Origin: Chaenocephalus aceratus
Lineage: Eukaryota > Chordata > Actinopteri > Perciformes > Channichthyidae
NCBI GenBank assembly: GCA_023974075.1
Contig: CM043800.1
Coordinates: forward strand, 7,916,482 to 7,980,481
Direction of reading: 5' to 3'
DNA length: 64,000 nucleotides
The position numbers and the translations under genes are program-made. The notes under the pieces are model-generated. The model was given only the letters and a program-made list of their open reading frames with translations, searched no databases and was not told the DNA's origin. Below are positions 22,024-32,159 of this stretch, piece by piece (position 1 is the stretch's first letter; every line of letters begins with the position of its first letter).

Positions 22024-23330
22024 TTACCCTTCTAAGGTTTTATTTGACCACACAGAAGAAAGAAAATGATAGTCCACAAAGTAAAACCGCAGGACTGACC
22101 CCACCTTTGGAGAGAGAAGAGAGTGTTCAGGATCAGTCTTCTTCTCTTCGTGTTGCCACAGCCATATCTTTTGAAACGATCAGCTCGGATATGGTATTTC
22201 TTGAGAGCACAACTGAGGACAACTTTGACTTTTCTCTTTATCCCTCAGGAAGTGGATATGAGGATGTTTTGGAGAACAGCAACATTGTTTTTATAGGAGA
22301 CATTGGTGAAAATGAGCACATTAATTTGGATGATACACTACCTCTTTCGCCACCAACAATGCCATCCAGTGAGCATAAGAGAATACTGGTTGTTCACAGA
22401 GGCCAGGTACTGCAAGAGCTCATAGCACATTTATGTGATGAAAAACTTCAGGAGGTCGACTTCAAAATCAAGCTTGTGCTGCCGGACGGGAAAGCTGAGA
22501 TGGCATATGACGATGGAGGAGTCGTCAGAGACTGCCTCTCAGAATTCTGGAAGGAATTCTATGAACAGTGCACCATGGGCAACACATTTAGAGTGCCTTT
22601 CCTCAGGCATGCTTTTGGGGAGAAGCAGTGGGAAAGTGTCGGCCGTATGCTTTCGGATGGGCAAGGGCAAAATATCTTCCTGTGAAGATCGCACCCGTCA
22701 TATTGGAGCAAGCTTCCTTAGGGTGTATCAAGAGCGATTTGGTGGAGAACTTCTTACAGTACATGCCAGAATCGGATCGTTCAGTGTTTGAGTCCTGGCG
22801 ATCCGATTTTGACAGTGTGGACCAAGAAGAGCTTTTTGCAGCTGCAGAAGAAGGCCAGCAATGTAGATGAAATCCTCAAGGAGCTTGTCCAAAAAACTCT
22901 TGTCCAAGAGCCTGCATATGTCATTGAACAATGGGCAAAAGTACTATGCACAGCTGGGCACAGCCTTCAGGACCTGCCATCATTGTATGAAACTCTACAA
23001 CCAACGGCATGAAAGGTTGTTAAGTCTCTCACCTTCCCAGAGTCCATCAATGTCCACCAGAAGGACATTCAAAAGTACTTAACCACATACTTAAGGAATG
23101 CTGATATGCAGCATCTGTCTTGGTTCCTCAGGTTCTGCACAGGCTCAGATCTATTCCTGGGGAAGGACATCATAATTGACTTTACCCAGATTCAAGGTTT
23201 TCAGCGAAGACCTGTGGCCCATACTTGTGGCTGCGTCCTGGAGCTGTCAATCCATTATGACAGCTTTCCTGACTTCAGCTCTGAGATGAACAAGGTGTTG
23301 GAGTCTAATGTGTAGGTAATGGACATAATC

Positions 23331-24430
23331 TGATCTGTCCAACAGGATCTGTTAGCAACTATTCCAGGCTGATGCCCCAGAAGGTTGTGAGTTCAAGGTA
23401 CGATGCTTAATCCCAAATCATTCCTGCAGCAACATGACATTTAATTAATTGGTTGTGTATAATCAGTGTTTCTTGTGTCTTTTTCATGGATGTGGGAATC
23501 CCTGGGAATTCAAAAAATCGTAGACATGTGCGGCTACTTGCCCACTAAAGATGGGTTGGGCTGCGGTGGTTTCTTTTTTTAGTAATTTGTCCATGTCCAC
23601 TTGTTCTAAAGAAGAACATGGCAGCTGACTGGCCCAAGTAGGTACAAATGTGTGTATTCTCGCCAAGTAGAATGAGGCTTTGTCTGCAAGTATGTCTGAG
23701 TTCAGTACACTCTAAATGCTAAGTGGGGATATAGATGGTAATATTTTGAAGATATCAAAATTCCTGACTCAAATAGTTGTCTTTCTTTATTTGTAATGGC
23801 AGTTTACAATGTTGCCAGTTGTTGTGCCTGTTAACATTACAACAGCTTTCATACTGTGCAGTCACATGTTTATTTTGACCAAATAAAAAGTTTGCTGATA
23901 ATTGAGTATTGTTTGTTATTGCAGTATTGCTACTTTTACTTAGTTATTCATCCATCGCTATAAATCAACCTTTATTTAAAAAATAAAGGAATATAAATGA
24001 ATGTTTTTAAAATGACTGAATACATGAATATTACAGCATATGCCAAAAAAGGTGCATACATTGATACAAAAGAGTACATTAAATAACATTATTTACATAT
24101 TGGGAATAATATGGACATTATTAAACCAATACTCACAACATTGCATGATCTTCTAAAACACCCAGTTGAAGATTACCTATGAATGTACTATTCAGCACCA
24201 CAGACTAGAGTTACCATGCACACTTTGACCGATGCATGCAGTCACTGTCACAATCAAGCCCTTGGACAGAGGACTGGTAACAAGAGCAACTTCGAAGGAG
24301 CCTGCAAACTTTGCAAAGTGTATCTACCTGCAGGCCTACATTTAGGATACAATGAATATTTCAGTGCATATTGGTATACTGGTAGGCCTATTAAGGTGGC
24401 GCTTTTTCGCAAAGAAAAAAACCATACCCT
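23331..24430. other. Non-coding stretch
   Basis: I see only AT-rich sequence with short frames and no recognised motif. An AATAAA near 23880 could be the poly(A) signal of the preceding pseudogene. Confidence 0.4.
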
Positions 24431-24439
24431 ATTCCTCCA

Positions 24440-25647
24440 GCTCATCAATAATCATTCGTCGAAGTTTTACATAGAGGTCCGTAATTTCATAAACATCCTC
24501 TGAAATTGCCAGGCTGTGCGAGACATTAGTTCAATACATAGGTGAAACACATCCTCATCAAAAGGATAGTCCTTAAAACAACAGTGTTCTCGACATGTTT
24601 CAACCTATGATCAGCTGGCTGCAAGAAACTCTGAGCCCCATATAGGTCGGGAACCGCATACATTATGGAGGGACGACCATTAGGAGCCCGAGTGTTGTTG
24701 CTTGTTCTTATGCGATGGTCATTCGAGACAGCAAAAATGTGATCAAGCTCCTCCATATATGGGGTAGAAAAAGATTATACTTTTTCTGTCTTTGCTGATA
24801 ATAAATAGTTATTTAGGCTACTGTACCTGTATGGTATTTTGAAAGCAAAACTGGATCAAGGATTTGTCGAGGAAGCTGCCAACAAAATAGCCATCAGCCT
24901 TCATCTGGTCAAAATGGTCCATCCAAAATTGGGCGCATTCACTTCTCAAGGTGCCCCACCAGCGTTGAATCCGCTGATTCCAGTACTTGGACCTAAAGTG
25001 ACACACTCCATGCCATTCTCATCCTCAATGTTGTGCAACATGGGTATTCTCCGTACCGTGATCTAACCTTACTCTTTGTGGACAGCCATTGTTTTCAGTC
25101 ACAGAATCTATAAAATAACCTGCAATAATACGAGGATCATTATTGGTTTTATATGCTTCCAGCCAGGTCATTTTCCTTGAGAAGCCAACTATGCAGCCAC
25201 TTATGCATATGCCATAAGGCTTTAATTTGTCGTATCCATCAATGTGCCACATGTAATTTGGCTCACGACTAACATACACACACCGTCTCAAACGGTTACG
25301 TGCACGTAGGTCAACCCCATTTCCGTCCATCAGTCACAACAGTTGACGTACCGTCTGTCGGTAATCATACCGGACATCCAACATTTCTGGTGCATCCATC
25401 TGTAGCCATGCTGTTTGCCAGATGTTTGTAGCTGTTGTTCGATGAACGATGCCACTTCAGCTGCATCTGTCTTATTTTTTCTCCGCCAAAGCTTGTTCTT
25501 TTGTAGCTTCCTCTGTAGTGTCCGTAGGCTTAGTTTAATATTGTGTGATTCCTCCAAAACCACTAAAATGGCCTTATTTGTGAATCCGCATCTAAAGTAG
25601 TCTTCAATTATAGTATCCATTAGTTTAGCTAAGTGTGTCCCACACAC
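24440..25647 (-). pseudogene. DDE-integrase-like multicopy gene, degraded
   Basis: Minus-strand segments in order give an HTH-like N-terminus (MDTIIEDYFRCGFTNKAI, LRTLQRKLQKNKLWRRKN, HGYRWMHQKCW) and then an integrase-core fold. The fold shows YMWHIDGYDKLKPYGICISG, AGYFIDSVTENNGCP and RVRLDHGTENTHVAQ. Next come NQRIQRWWGTLRSECAQFW, FLDKSLIQFCF, HRIRTSNNTRAPNGRPS and a tail ending RRMIIDELEE. The first two acidic residues of a DDE set are visible (HIDGYD, RLDHGTEN). The third, expected in NQRIE-WWG, is glutamine here. Frameshifts separate the parts near 25330, 25025 and 24800. Similar rve-type genes are multicopy in fish (recall), and their origin from a transposon is likely. This copy is not functional. 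Confidence 0.7.
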
Positions 25648-25667
25648 TTGCTATTGTTGCTTTGGTG

Positions 25668-26110
25668 TAAAGCAGTGGTTCTCAAACTTTTTCTGTCATT
25701 CCCCACTTTGAACAGGTGGGCCTTTTCAAGCACCACCTGTTCCTCATCGCTCCAATAAAATGGTAGGCCAAGCTTAAAATTGTCAAATATATCATTCTAT
25801 AACAGGGGTCACCAACCTTTTTTAGGATGAGAGCTACATTAAAAAAATAAAAGAAGTCGTGAGCTACTTTTACTAATCACTCCCCTTTTAAACTGTTTTT
25901 TTTTTACTGTCCTATAGTACACATTGGAATGATTTCTTACTTTATTTTGTACAACTAGGCTATATTAAATAGATAAAGGTGTGCTCTCGTTCTGTCTCGC
26001 TCGCTCACAGAGGCTGTGTGCTCCTCCGTGGCGATGACGGCTTGCAGGGGCGGACTGGGAGGAAAAAGTGGCCCGGGGATTAATTGACAGACAGGCCCAC
26101 TTAATGCGCG
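25668..26110. mobile_element. hAT-type element ends (fragments)
   Basis: Three hAT-like starts occur in a row: cagtggttctcaaacttttt at 25670, caggggtcaccaacctttttt at 25804 and caggggcggactggga at 26046. None has a visible partner end, so these are broken non-autonomous copies. Confidence 0.5.
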
Positions 26111-26159
26111 GCATGTATCGGCCGGCCAGCGACGAAAGTATGTTACTTAACAAAAAACC

Positions 26160-27077
26160 CTATAGGTAGGCTACTTTTCTTAATAAGCGAGCTGTTATTG
26201 AAAAAATATGAATGCCGCTTCCGGTAGCACGGCAACAAAAGGGGCAGGAATTGTGATGGCCGCTCTCTAGTTCCCAAAGCCACAGAGGGAGAAGTTGGCG
26301 ACAGTGTGTGTGAGGCTCCAGAGACGCCGTTGGTATGTTTCTCCGGTGTTTATTGTGTTTTATGTACTTGATCTGTTGCCTTACTTTGTGAGTGCTGTTG
26401 TGCAATCGACGGCTTTTTACGTAGCGTGGTCTGCCTGCGCTCCGTTTGTTGTATATTTTAGACAGCGCAGGTGGTGTTCAGTTGAGGTTTTCTCTGGTGC
26501 TTGTTTCCAAGTAGAGATAAACACTCTCTTATTAATTCATTTAAGTTAATAATGTGGTTTTAAAATAACTCACAATATATCCTTTTAATTAAAATACCCT
26601 GAAAAGGCAGGAATGTGACGATGTGACAGAGTTTGTGTTGTTATTATTATTATTATTATTATTGAGAATGCAATGAGGCATGCAAAATGTTTGTAATTTG
26701 TGTTTGCATGTGAGCTAACATTTGTTTGTCCTTTGTGTTTTGAAGGTTTTCAACCTGATGAATTCTTGGAGTTCTCTTAAAATAAATAAAGACAAAAAGA
26801 ACAACATTTGAGTTGTCCAAGCGTCCTCTGTTGCCCTCCAGCCTCTCAAGTTCGGGCTAAATCACTGAATAGAGGCCAAAACCCTGAATGACTTGACAGG
26901 TACAGCCACTCCCCCTGAACCCTGTTTCCCTGCCAACCCCCCCTCCCCTCCCCAGGAATTAGGTAAGCAAAACAACAACAAAAAAGGGAGTGGCAGGAAC
27001 ACTTACAAATGTGGGCCGGTAGGATTTAGGCAAAGAAAAAAAATAATTTATTTTTCATTTTCATTAATTTTTTAATT
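26160..27077. other. Non-coding, possible 5' exon
   Basis: A GC-rich stretch at 26210-26333 (gccgcttccgg, cagagacgccgttg) ends at a GTATGT donor-like site and could be a first exon. A TTA simple repeat follows at 26640-26663. No protein can be assigned. Confidence 0.3.
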
Positions 27078-27246
27078 AGCCGAAGCTGCAAAAGTTCAAC
27101 ATTGCTCAACTTTTGAAGCGAGCAACGCGAGCAAAAACAAGCAACGCTCCCACAATGCAGTTCGGCAAAGTGTGACGTCACCCCAATCAAAGTGAATGGG
27201 CAGAAGCGTTGAAGCTTCAACACACACCGCCGTGTGGACGGGCCGT
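27078..27246. mobile_element. Truncated Harbinger-like MITE copy
   Basis: The right half of the 21708-22023 MITE recurs here (caaaagttcaacattgctcaactttt, aatgggcagaagcgtt, gtgtggacgggccgt). The left end is missing. Confidence 0.75.
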
Positions 27247-27247
27247 C

Positions 27248-27310
27248 AGGGCTCATTTAGACGCTTCTTGTGAGACTTGTGTTTTGTTTTGGTAAAAATG
27301 GTTCATATTA
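27248..27310 (+). repeat. Dispersed repeat R2, fragment C
   Basis: This is the same sequence as part of R2 (agggctcatttagacgcttct, gtgagacttgtgttttg, ggtaaaaatggttc). Confidence 0.75.
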
Positions 27311-27640
27311 GGGGTGGGCGATATTGAAAAATGTAATATCACGATATTTTTCAAGCCGTATCACGATATTTTTTCATGTGGGATATTATGGTTATTTTTC
27401 AAGTTACTTAACAGTACAACCACCTACAAGGTAACAAAAACTAAAAAGGAGTAACAGACCAAAATACCATTTCAAACTGGTTTTAATTCTGCAATGAATC
27501 CCTGAATGAACAATTCAACAGGAATTTTGATATGGCTTCCTCAGTGTTCAAGTAGGTAGGCCTACACCCTACGGTTTCTGTTTATCTCTACTGCCTTCAG
27601 TCCACAGCACATTGTACTGTGAATTAAATAGTCATTTTAT
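27311..27640. mobile_element. hAT-like end fragment, rest unassigned
   Basis: It starts aggggtgggcgatattgaaa with cacgatatttttca repeats, a frequent fish non-autonomous hAT-like terminus. The remainder shows nothing recognisable. Confidence 0.4.
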
Positions 27641-27650
27641 ATTTTGGCAG

Positions 27651-28084
27651 AGTTTCACAGGATAACAAACCTCAACCTGAAGAACCACTTCGATGCGGAA
27701 TTGGATAGACATGTCCGCCCCCCCGTCTTCAGAGCCTGTTCAGGAAGAAGGTGGCAAGGGAAAGAAAGGAAACTGAACTTCTGGATCAGCTATTCGCCTC
27801 CTATGACCTCCAGGTGAGTCGGTTATGCCTCTTGGTGTGGCTTATCTTTGTCAAAATGTTAATCTCTTCAGTCATGGAAGAGCCCTTTCTTGTGATATCA
27901 ATTGTTGTGTGGTTATACTGTTTAGCATCCAAAGTAAAACAAATATATGTTCTCACACTAAAGGAGCAAGGTGACGTCCATGTCCGACGTGCTGCTGTCC
28001 TCCGTGCTCTGCCTGCATATCTGCATGAAGATGACTCCACGTTTCTGAGGCTACCAGTCCGCTGACATAGCGCGTCAATCAACG
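27651..28084 (+). pseudogene. SAMD3-like multicopy gene, two exons
   Basis: Exon A (27651-27813) is bordered by TTGGCAG and GTGAGT. It reads EFHRITNLNLKNHFDAELDR, then after a frameshift LFRKKVARERKETELLDQLF to SYDLQ. Exon B (27964-28084), between an AG and GTAAGT, continues in phase with EQGDVHVRRAAVLRALPAYL HEDDSTFL. The wording matches a fish multicopy family annotated as SAMD3-like (recall), whose function is unclear. The internal frameshift and a stop at 28063-28065, where the family usually continues, indicate a relic. The conserved borders show it derives from spliced genomic DNA, not a retrocopy. Confidence 0.6.
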
Positions 28085-28299
28085 GTAAGTTTTTCCCATT
28101 ACTTGCCCAGTATTAATTTGAATATTATTATTGTGATTGAGGATTAAATCCGCTTTGAAGACCACCGTTTTATATCGCTTTGTTGAGTTTATGCTAGCTA
28201 AACAAGTAGTGGTTGTAGTCTACAGCAGTAATTCATATATTATAGCCTACTGCTTTGGCACTAACGGTTGATAACCGTTTATGAAAATAAAACCAATTG
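28042..28299 (+). repeat. Dispersed repeat R4, copy A
   Basis: The sequence matches the reverse complement of 34291-34590, from accagtccgctgacat through tcaatcaacg|gtaagttttt to ccgtttatgaaaataaaacc. The copy lacks about 44 bases present in the other (the tgcagtttagcggcaaaata region). Confidence 0.8.
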
Positions 28300-28367
28300 T
28301 ATATGCTCATTATATCACAGCTAAGGGGCGTGGTTCGGCCCGACGCCCGTGATATAATGAGCATATA
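28300..28367. repeat. 19-bp perfect hairpin with nested stem
   Basis: The arms 28300-28318 and 28349-28367 are perfect complements (tatatgctcattatatcac / gtgatataatgagcatata). The loop includes a further GGGCGT/ACGCCC pairing. It stands exactly where R4 homology ends, so it is probably a transposon terminus. Confidence 0.75.
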
Positions 28368-29045
28368 TCACGGCCTGAAGTGAGCTATTGCTTTTATAAA
28401 ACGGTTACCAAGTGTGGCAATATGAAAAAAAATACACACTCTAATTTAAATAGTTTTTATTAGTAAATAATGATGTTCAAAATAAAATAGTCCCTCCGTT
28501 GCCTTCTGCGCGAAACATAGTGCGAGGTGGTTGCTATGCAACAACACTAACAGCTAGCGAACATATTAGACAGAGAGCGTTGATCCATTATTTGGCTATT
28601 TATTTACATTCATTTGTATGTTGCCGTTTATTGTGCACCCACTGAAAACCTGTCCAGCATCAGTAGCATGGCTTACGTGGTTACTTGTTGAGGTTGTTCT
28701 GGCTGTTGCTTGGCGTGGTGAGAATATTGCTCCACTTTCTCCGGTCCCCGAGATTCGGTTACAGTAGCTCTAGAGAGAGCTTTCGCACCTGTGGCCACAA
28801 ACGGTCATCATTTCTCTGCTTTGTTTCAAGACCTGCATCAGAAAGCTTTTGAATGGTGGTACTTTTCCAGTTGGTCTACCTGCTCTTCACGTAGCTCTGC
28901 ATGTCGTCGTTTAGGTGCTTTTTTTCTGGAGATAGGCACTCCTCAATCCACTCCTCCATAGTAAGACCCCCCCGGAGGTCGAAGTTAATCTTAAATGTTT
29001 CCATCTTATGCTTTGTAAGTTTGTTTCGTAACGGAAGAAATGTAA
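28368..29045. other. Unassigned stretch, weak minus-strand frame
   Basis: The minus strand around 29000-28890 reads METFKINFDLRGGLTMEEWI and on to SPEKKHLNDD. Farther down, another frame gives TTIQKLSDAGLETKQRNDDR. This could be a degraded transposon-encoded protein, but I do not recognise it. Confidence 0.3.
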
Positions 29046-29500
29046 ATATATTTATAAAACTGACAAGTCAAATCAAGCAATCTGATTGGCCAATAGTGTT
29101 TTTGCGGACCTCTTTGATTACAGATTTGAAAACATTGTTGCTTGCTTTAAAAGTAGCACAATTCATTATGTCAAACCTTGGAAAGTATCTAGATATCCCT
29201 GCCCTAATGCCAAAGGAACTGCACACTGAATATGTTTTGCCGTTTGATATCTATGTCTGGACCGCTGTGTAAAAAGGAGGGTTTCTGCCCCGTTACTTCT
29301 CCGCTGCTTTCTTGTTCCAGTATGAAAAGCAAACTGCAGGCAGTTTGCTTTTCAGCCCAACGGTATACTGTTTTTCTCAGACGCGGAGGGATACTGACTT
29401 GTTGTGAAAAGTAATTTACAATTCTACCCGTGGTATACGCTCAGTATATCACGGCTAAGAACCAATCAGATTGCTTGATTTGACTTGTCCGTTTTATAAT
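29046..29500. mobile_element. MITE with about 38-bp inverted ends
   Basis: The left end (ttataaaactgacaagtcaaatcaagcaatctgattgg) is complementary to the right end (29461-29500) with one or two changes. A separate short palindrome lies inside (29323-29354, tgaaaagcaaactgc / gcagtttgcttttca). No transposase is present. Confidence 0.7.
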
Positions 29501-30306
29501 CATTTTTAATGTCATCTAATATATTTGTGTTTTTATATATATTCATGTGTGTTAAAACGTGGATGGACAAGTCAATTATTTCCTCTTAAATATAGAGGTT
29601 TTTTTATATTAAATATTCCTATAATGATGTCCCATTTTTAGTAGAAGTAGATTAGCGCAAATGGTCTTTTCTTCTACAACTGCTGTATAATCAAAAGGTG
29701 GTTTCTTGGCTATTTGTGAGTAGGTGAGGTACAGTACAACCTGTGATTTCTGCCTTGAGTAAAATGATTACCCGTGGATGAGTATTTTTCAGAAAGTCAG
29801 TAGAAAAGGCCCGGGAGTCTCTTTGCTAATTATCAATGGTCTTTGCAAATTAACAGCAGATGTAGGCCTACCCATGTTAATTGAATTGGTAAGAGGTCAG
29901 AGGAACTCAGACCTAATACAATTAAAGTCTTGTTGATTAGTGGTTCATATCCAGCATGCATTAGCTAAGAAACTATAAAAATGTTGGTGCGTAAGCTGCA
30001 TAGGGGAAAATGTATGTGCGCTACTGTGCAGACGTTAGTTAATTGGATAATTCATATCCTGCAAGACTCCTAAAGAGGCCATGAGAAGATGTGTGTTTTG
30101 AGTCACACAGTTAGAGGGATATTGGTCCTTCTGAATTATCAATATATGTATTCATGTTAAGTGAGCTGACTTCGGGGTTTAGAGGAAGTTCAGAGGGGGC
30201 CTTGGGATGTGGGGGCAGTTGACCTTTGTTGGTTGGTTTAAATATATGTGTGTGCTTAATTACTCTGTATGAAGTAGGAGCAGTTTGCATGGCAGGAAAC
30301 ATCCTT

Positions 30307-30309
<3 letters not shown>
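29501..30309. other. Non-coding stretch
   Basis: I see no gene, repeat or element that I can name here. Confidence 0.4.

Positions 30310-30359
<50 letters not shown>
30310..30359. repeat. (CA)n microsatellite
   Basis: An uninterrupted CA run of 25 dinucleotides. Confidence 0.95.
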
Positions 30360-30363
<4 letters not shown>

Positions 30364-30935
30364 GGAGAGGGAGCGAATCAGACGGAGTCGGCAGCTGCTG
30401 ACTCATTGCCTAGGGTCACACCCAGAAGTGAAACTGGCCAATGGAGAACTACCAGCTCACGGTCTAGGGCTCGCCCAGAAGTGAAACTGGCCAATGGAGA
30501 ACTACCAGCTCACGGTCTAGGGCTCGCCCAGAAGTGAAACTGGCCAATGGAGAACTGCCAACTCACTGGTTAGCTCGCCCAGAAGTGAATTTGCCAATAA
30601 CAAATAGCTAGGGAGGAGTAACCGATACAACTCCTCCCACTTGTGTGTATAAATATTATGATATTCTCATGCTCGGCGATCTTTTCCTGACTGGCTGTCG
30701 TGGTACGTATATCACACGGTGGTAGGGATTGAGCCCGGAGCGCTCTGTATTTGGTACTATTGCAGAGTGCTCTGTATTGTATTGTTGCTTTTACCATTAC
30801 AACTTATTGTTTAACCTCTATCCTGGTGCTTTGAGTTCCTTCTTTTGTAAATTGACTAGCTCATCAGTCATCAAGGGACGCGCGGAGCAGAGGTGAACCT
30901 GCCACCACCGCCATTGGGTGGTGCTCCAACAGATT
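30360..30935 (+). mobile_element. LTR-like promoter block with 53-bp repeats
   Basis: From 30421 a 53-bp unit (cccagaagtgaaactggcca, atggagaact...) is repeated 3.4 times to 30600. Each unit carries a CCAAT box (ggccaatgg). A TATA-like tataaatattatg follows at 30649 and a T-rich 3' part ends in gctccaaca at about 30930. Tandem U3 enhancers before a TATA box are typical of retroviral-type LTRs. The termini and target duplication were not established. Confidence 0.45.
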
Positions 30936-31340
30936 TTAAAGCCTTTGTAAATTATCCATGCTATTTTCTATTTAGCTAACGACAAAGTAATGTATGTGAA
31001 ATCAACCTCACAATAAGATGTGTGTATATTACAATTATTAATGTCATATTTCAAGATGATTACTTAGATATTACAATATGGTTGATTGAGCTGGAGTTCA
31101 TTATTGAGCTTACACGTTAACGTCAGTCATCTGAAGAACGAACCCAAACCGTGTTGTTTTTATTACTTGTATTACCAAATTGATATCAAATAAACAGTAA
31201 GCATTGGTAACACAACTTCCAAAGTTACAGTAAAATAAAAAGGACTCTGACTCGGACAATACACAATCCAACATGTTCAACAGAAGATAATCAGTTATAT
31301 TGTTTGTACACATGGTACTTTACATATCTGTTTGTTTAAG

Positions 31341-32055
31341 GTGTCCAAGTGATGCAGACAGGCTGGACCAGAGAGTGAGAGCCAGAACTGGACTCCTCAC
31401 AGCAGTGAACTTCAGCACAGGTACAAAGACTCTATTTTTCATACTGTACAAAGAATCAAGAAAGATATTGGTTTAAATAAAAGAAGTATTGACTTTAATA
31501 CAATGATATATTCCATTAAACAATACTAAATACTAGATCACCTACACATCAGTTAAGTTGAGGTTTTTTTCCATGCAAAAGGTTACATTTAGATATTTAG
31601 CAATATGACTTTGTCAGCTTTCTAATTTAATGTATTGAAGGCAAAGATATGTAACACATAGTGAGAACTGCTACTATTTATCTCTCAATATTGTCTGAAA
31701 AAACGTGGTAAAAGTTATTCTTTCAGTGAGACAACAGAGCAAGCTTCTACAGTTGCACTACGTTTTGATAACAGTTAAATATTATTTTGATAATAACATA
31801 TTTCAATGTTGATGAACTTCATACTGTTCATTCATAATCTGATTGTCTTTGTAGCTCACTGTAAAAATAAAAAAAAAACATTACAATTACAAAATAATTA
31901 TATCTACAGCCCCTAAACACACAAACACACCTGTTCTGCAATAATATGTTTTATGTTTCCTGTCATTTTTGTTAGGAAAGGACATGCCTGAAAGACACGA
32001 CTCAACATTTTCTCCTTCTCTGAGGGTCAAGAAGAACATTCAAGAGGAACATTAA
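31341..32055 (+). pseudogene. Two candidate exons of an unassigned gene
   Basis: Candidate exon 1 (31341-31420) lies between TTTAAG and GTACAA and reads CPSDADRLDQRVRARTGLLT AVNFSTG. Candidate exon 2 begins at 31976 after TTGTTAG and reads KDMPERHDSTFSPSLRVKKN to IQEEH and a TAA at 32053-32055. Joined, the phase is kept (one plus two bases) and the frame stays open to the stop. I do not recognise the product. Dispersed repeat R1 follows directly downstream on the same strand, so R1 may be the 3' end of this transcript. Whether the gene is alive or a fragment cannot be told here. Confidence 0.4.
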
Positions 32056-32159
32056 AAGCTGATGTTATGAGATTTTAAGACCAGTACAGGACATTCACTA
32101 AGAAACTACTTTTATTGTGAAAACAAATATCTGCACAACGAATATTTTTGTAGTCTATC

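Larger units (their letters stand above)
19134..23330 (+). pseudogene. G2E3-like HECT ubiquitin-ligase pseudogene
   Basis: Exon 1 (19134-19208) encodes MDALSDFLRQRNVPEETIKI and ends at a GT donor. Exon 2 starts at 21213 after an AG acceptor in the same phase, reading IDASTIQLMTDEDLKTFLPS; together they form a SAM-like N-terminal module. The frame is lost near 21455 by an LTR-like segment and a MITE. It resumes at 22030 with LRFYLTTQ, an acidic linker, then a HECT-like domain: VVHRGQVLQELIAHL, YDDGGVVRDCLSEFW, PFLRHAFGEKQWESVGRM, VKIAPVILEQASLG and RRPVAHTCGCVLELS. The candidate catalytic cysteine (HTC) is at 23226-23228. Breaks are frameshifts near 22645 and 22850, TGA at 23010-23012 and TAG at 23313. 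Fish carry many related genes annotated as G2/M-phase E3 ligase-like (recall). This copy is dead. Confidence 0.75.

Noticed and set aside
30310..30600. CRISPR-like array (53-bp direct repeats)
   Set aside because: The repeats are contiguous with no unique spacers, and the genome is vertebrate.
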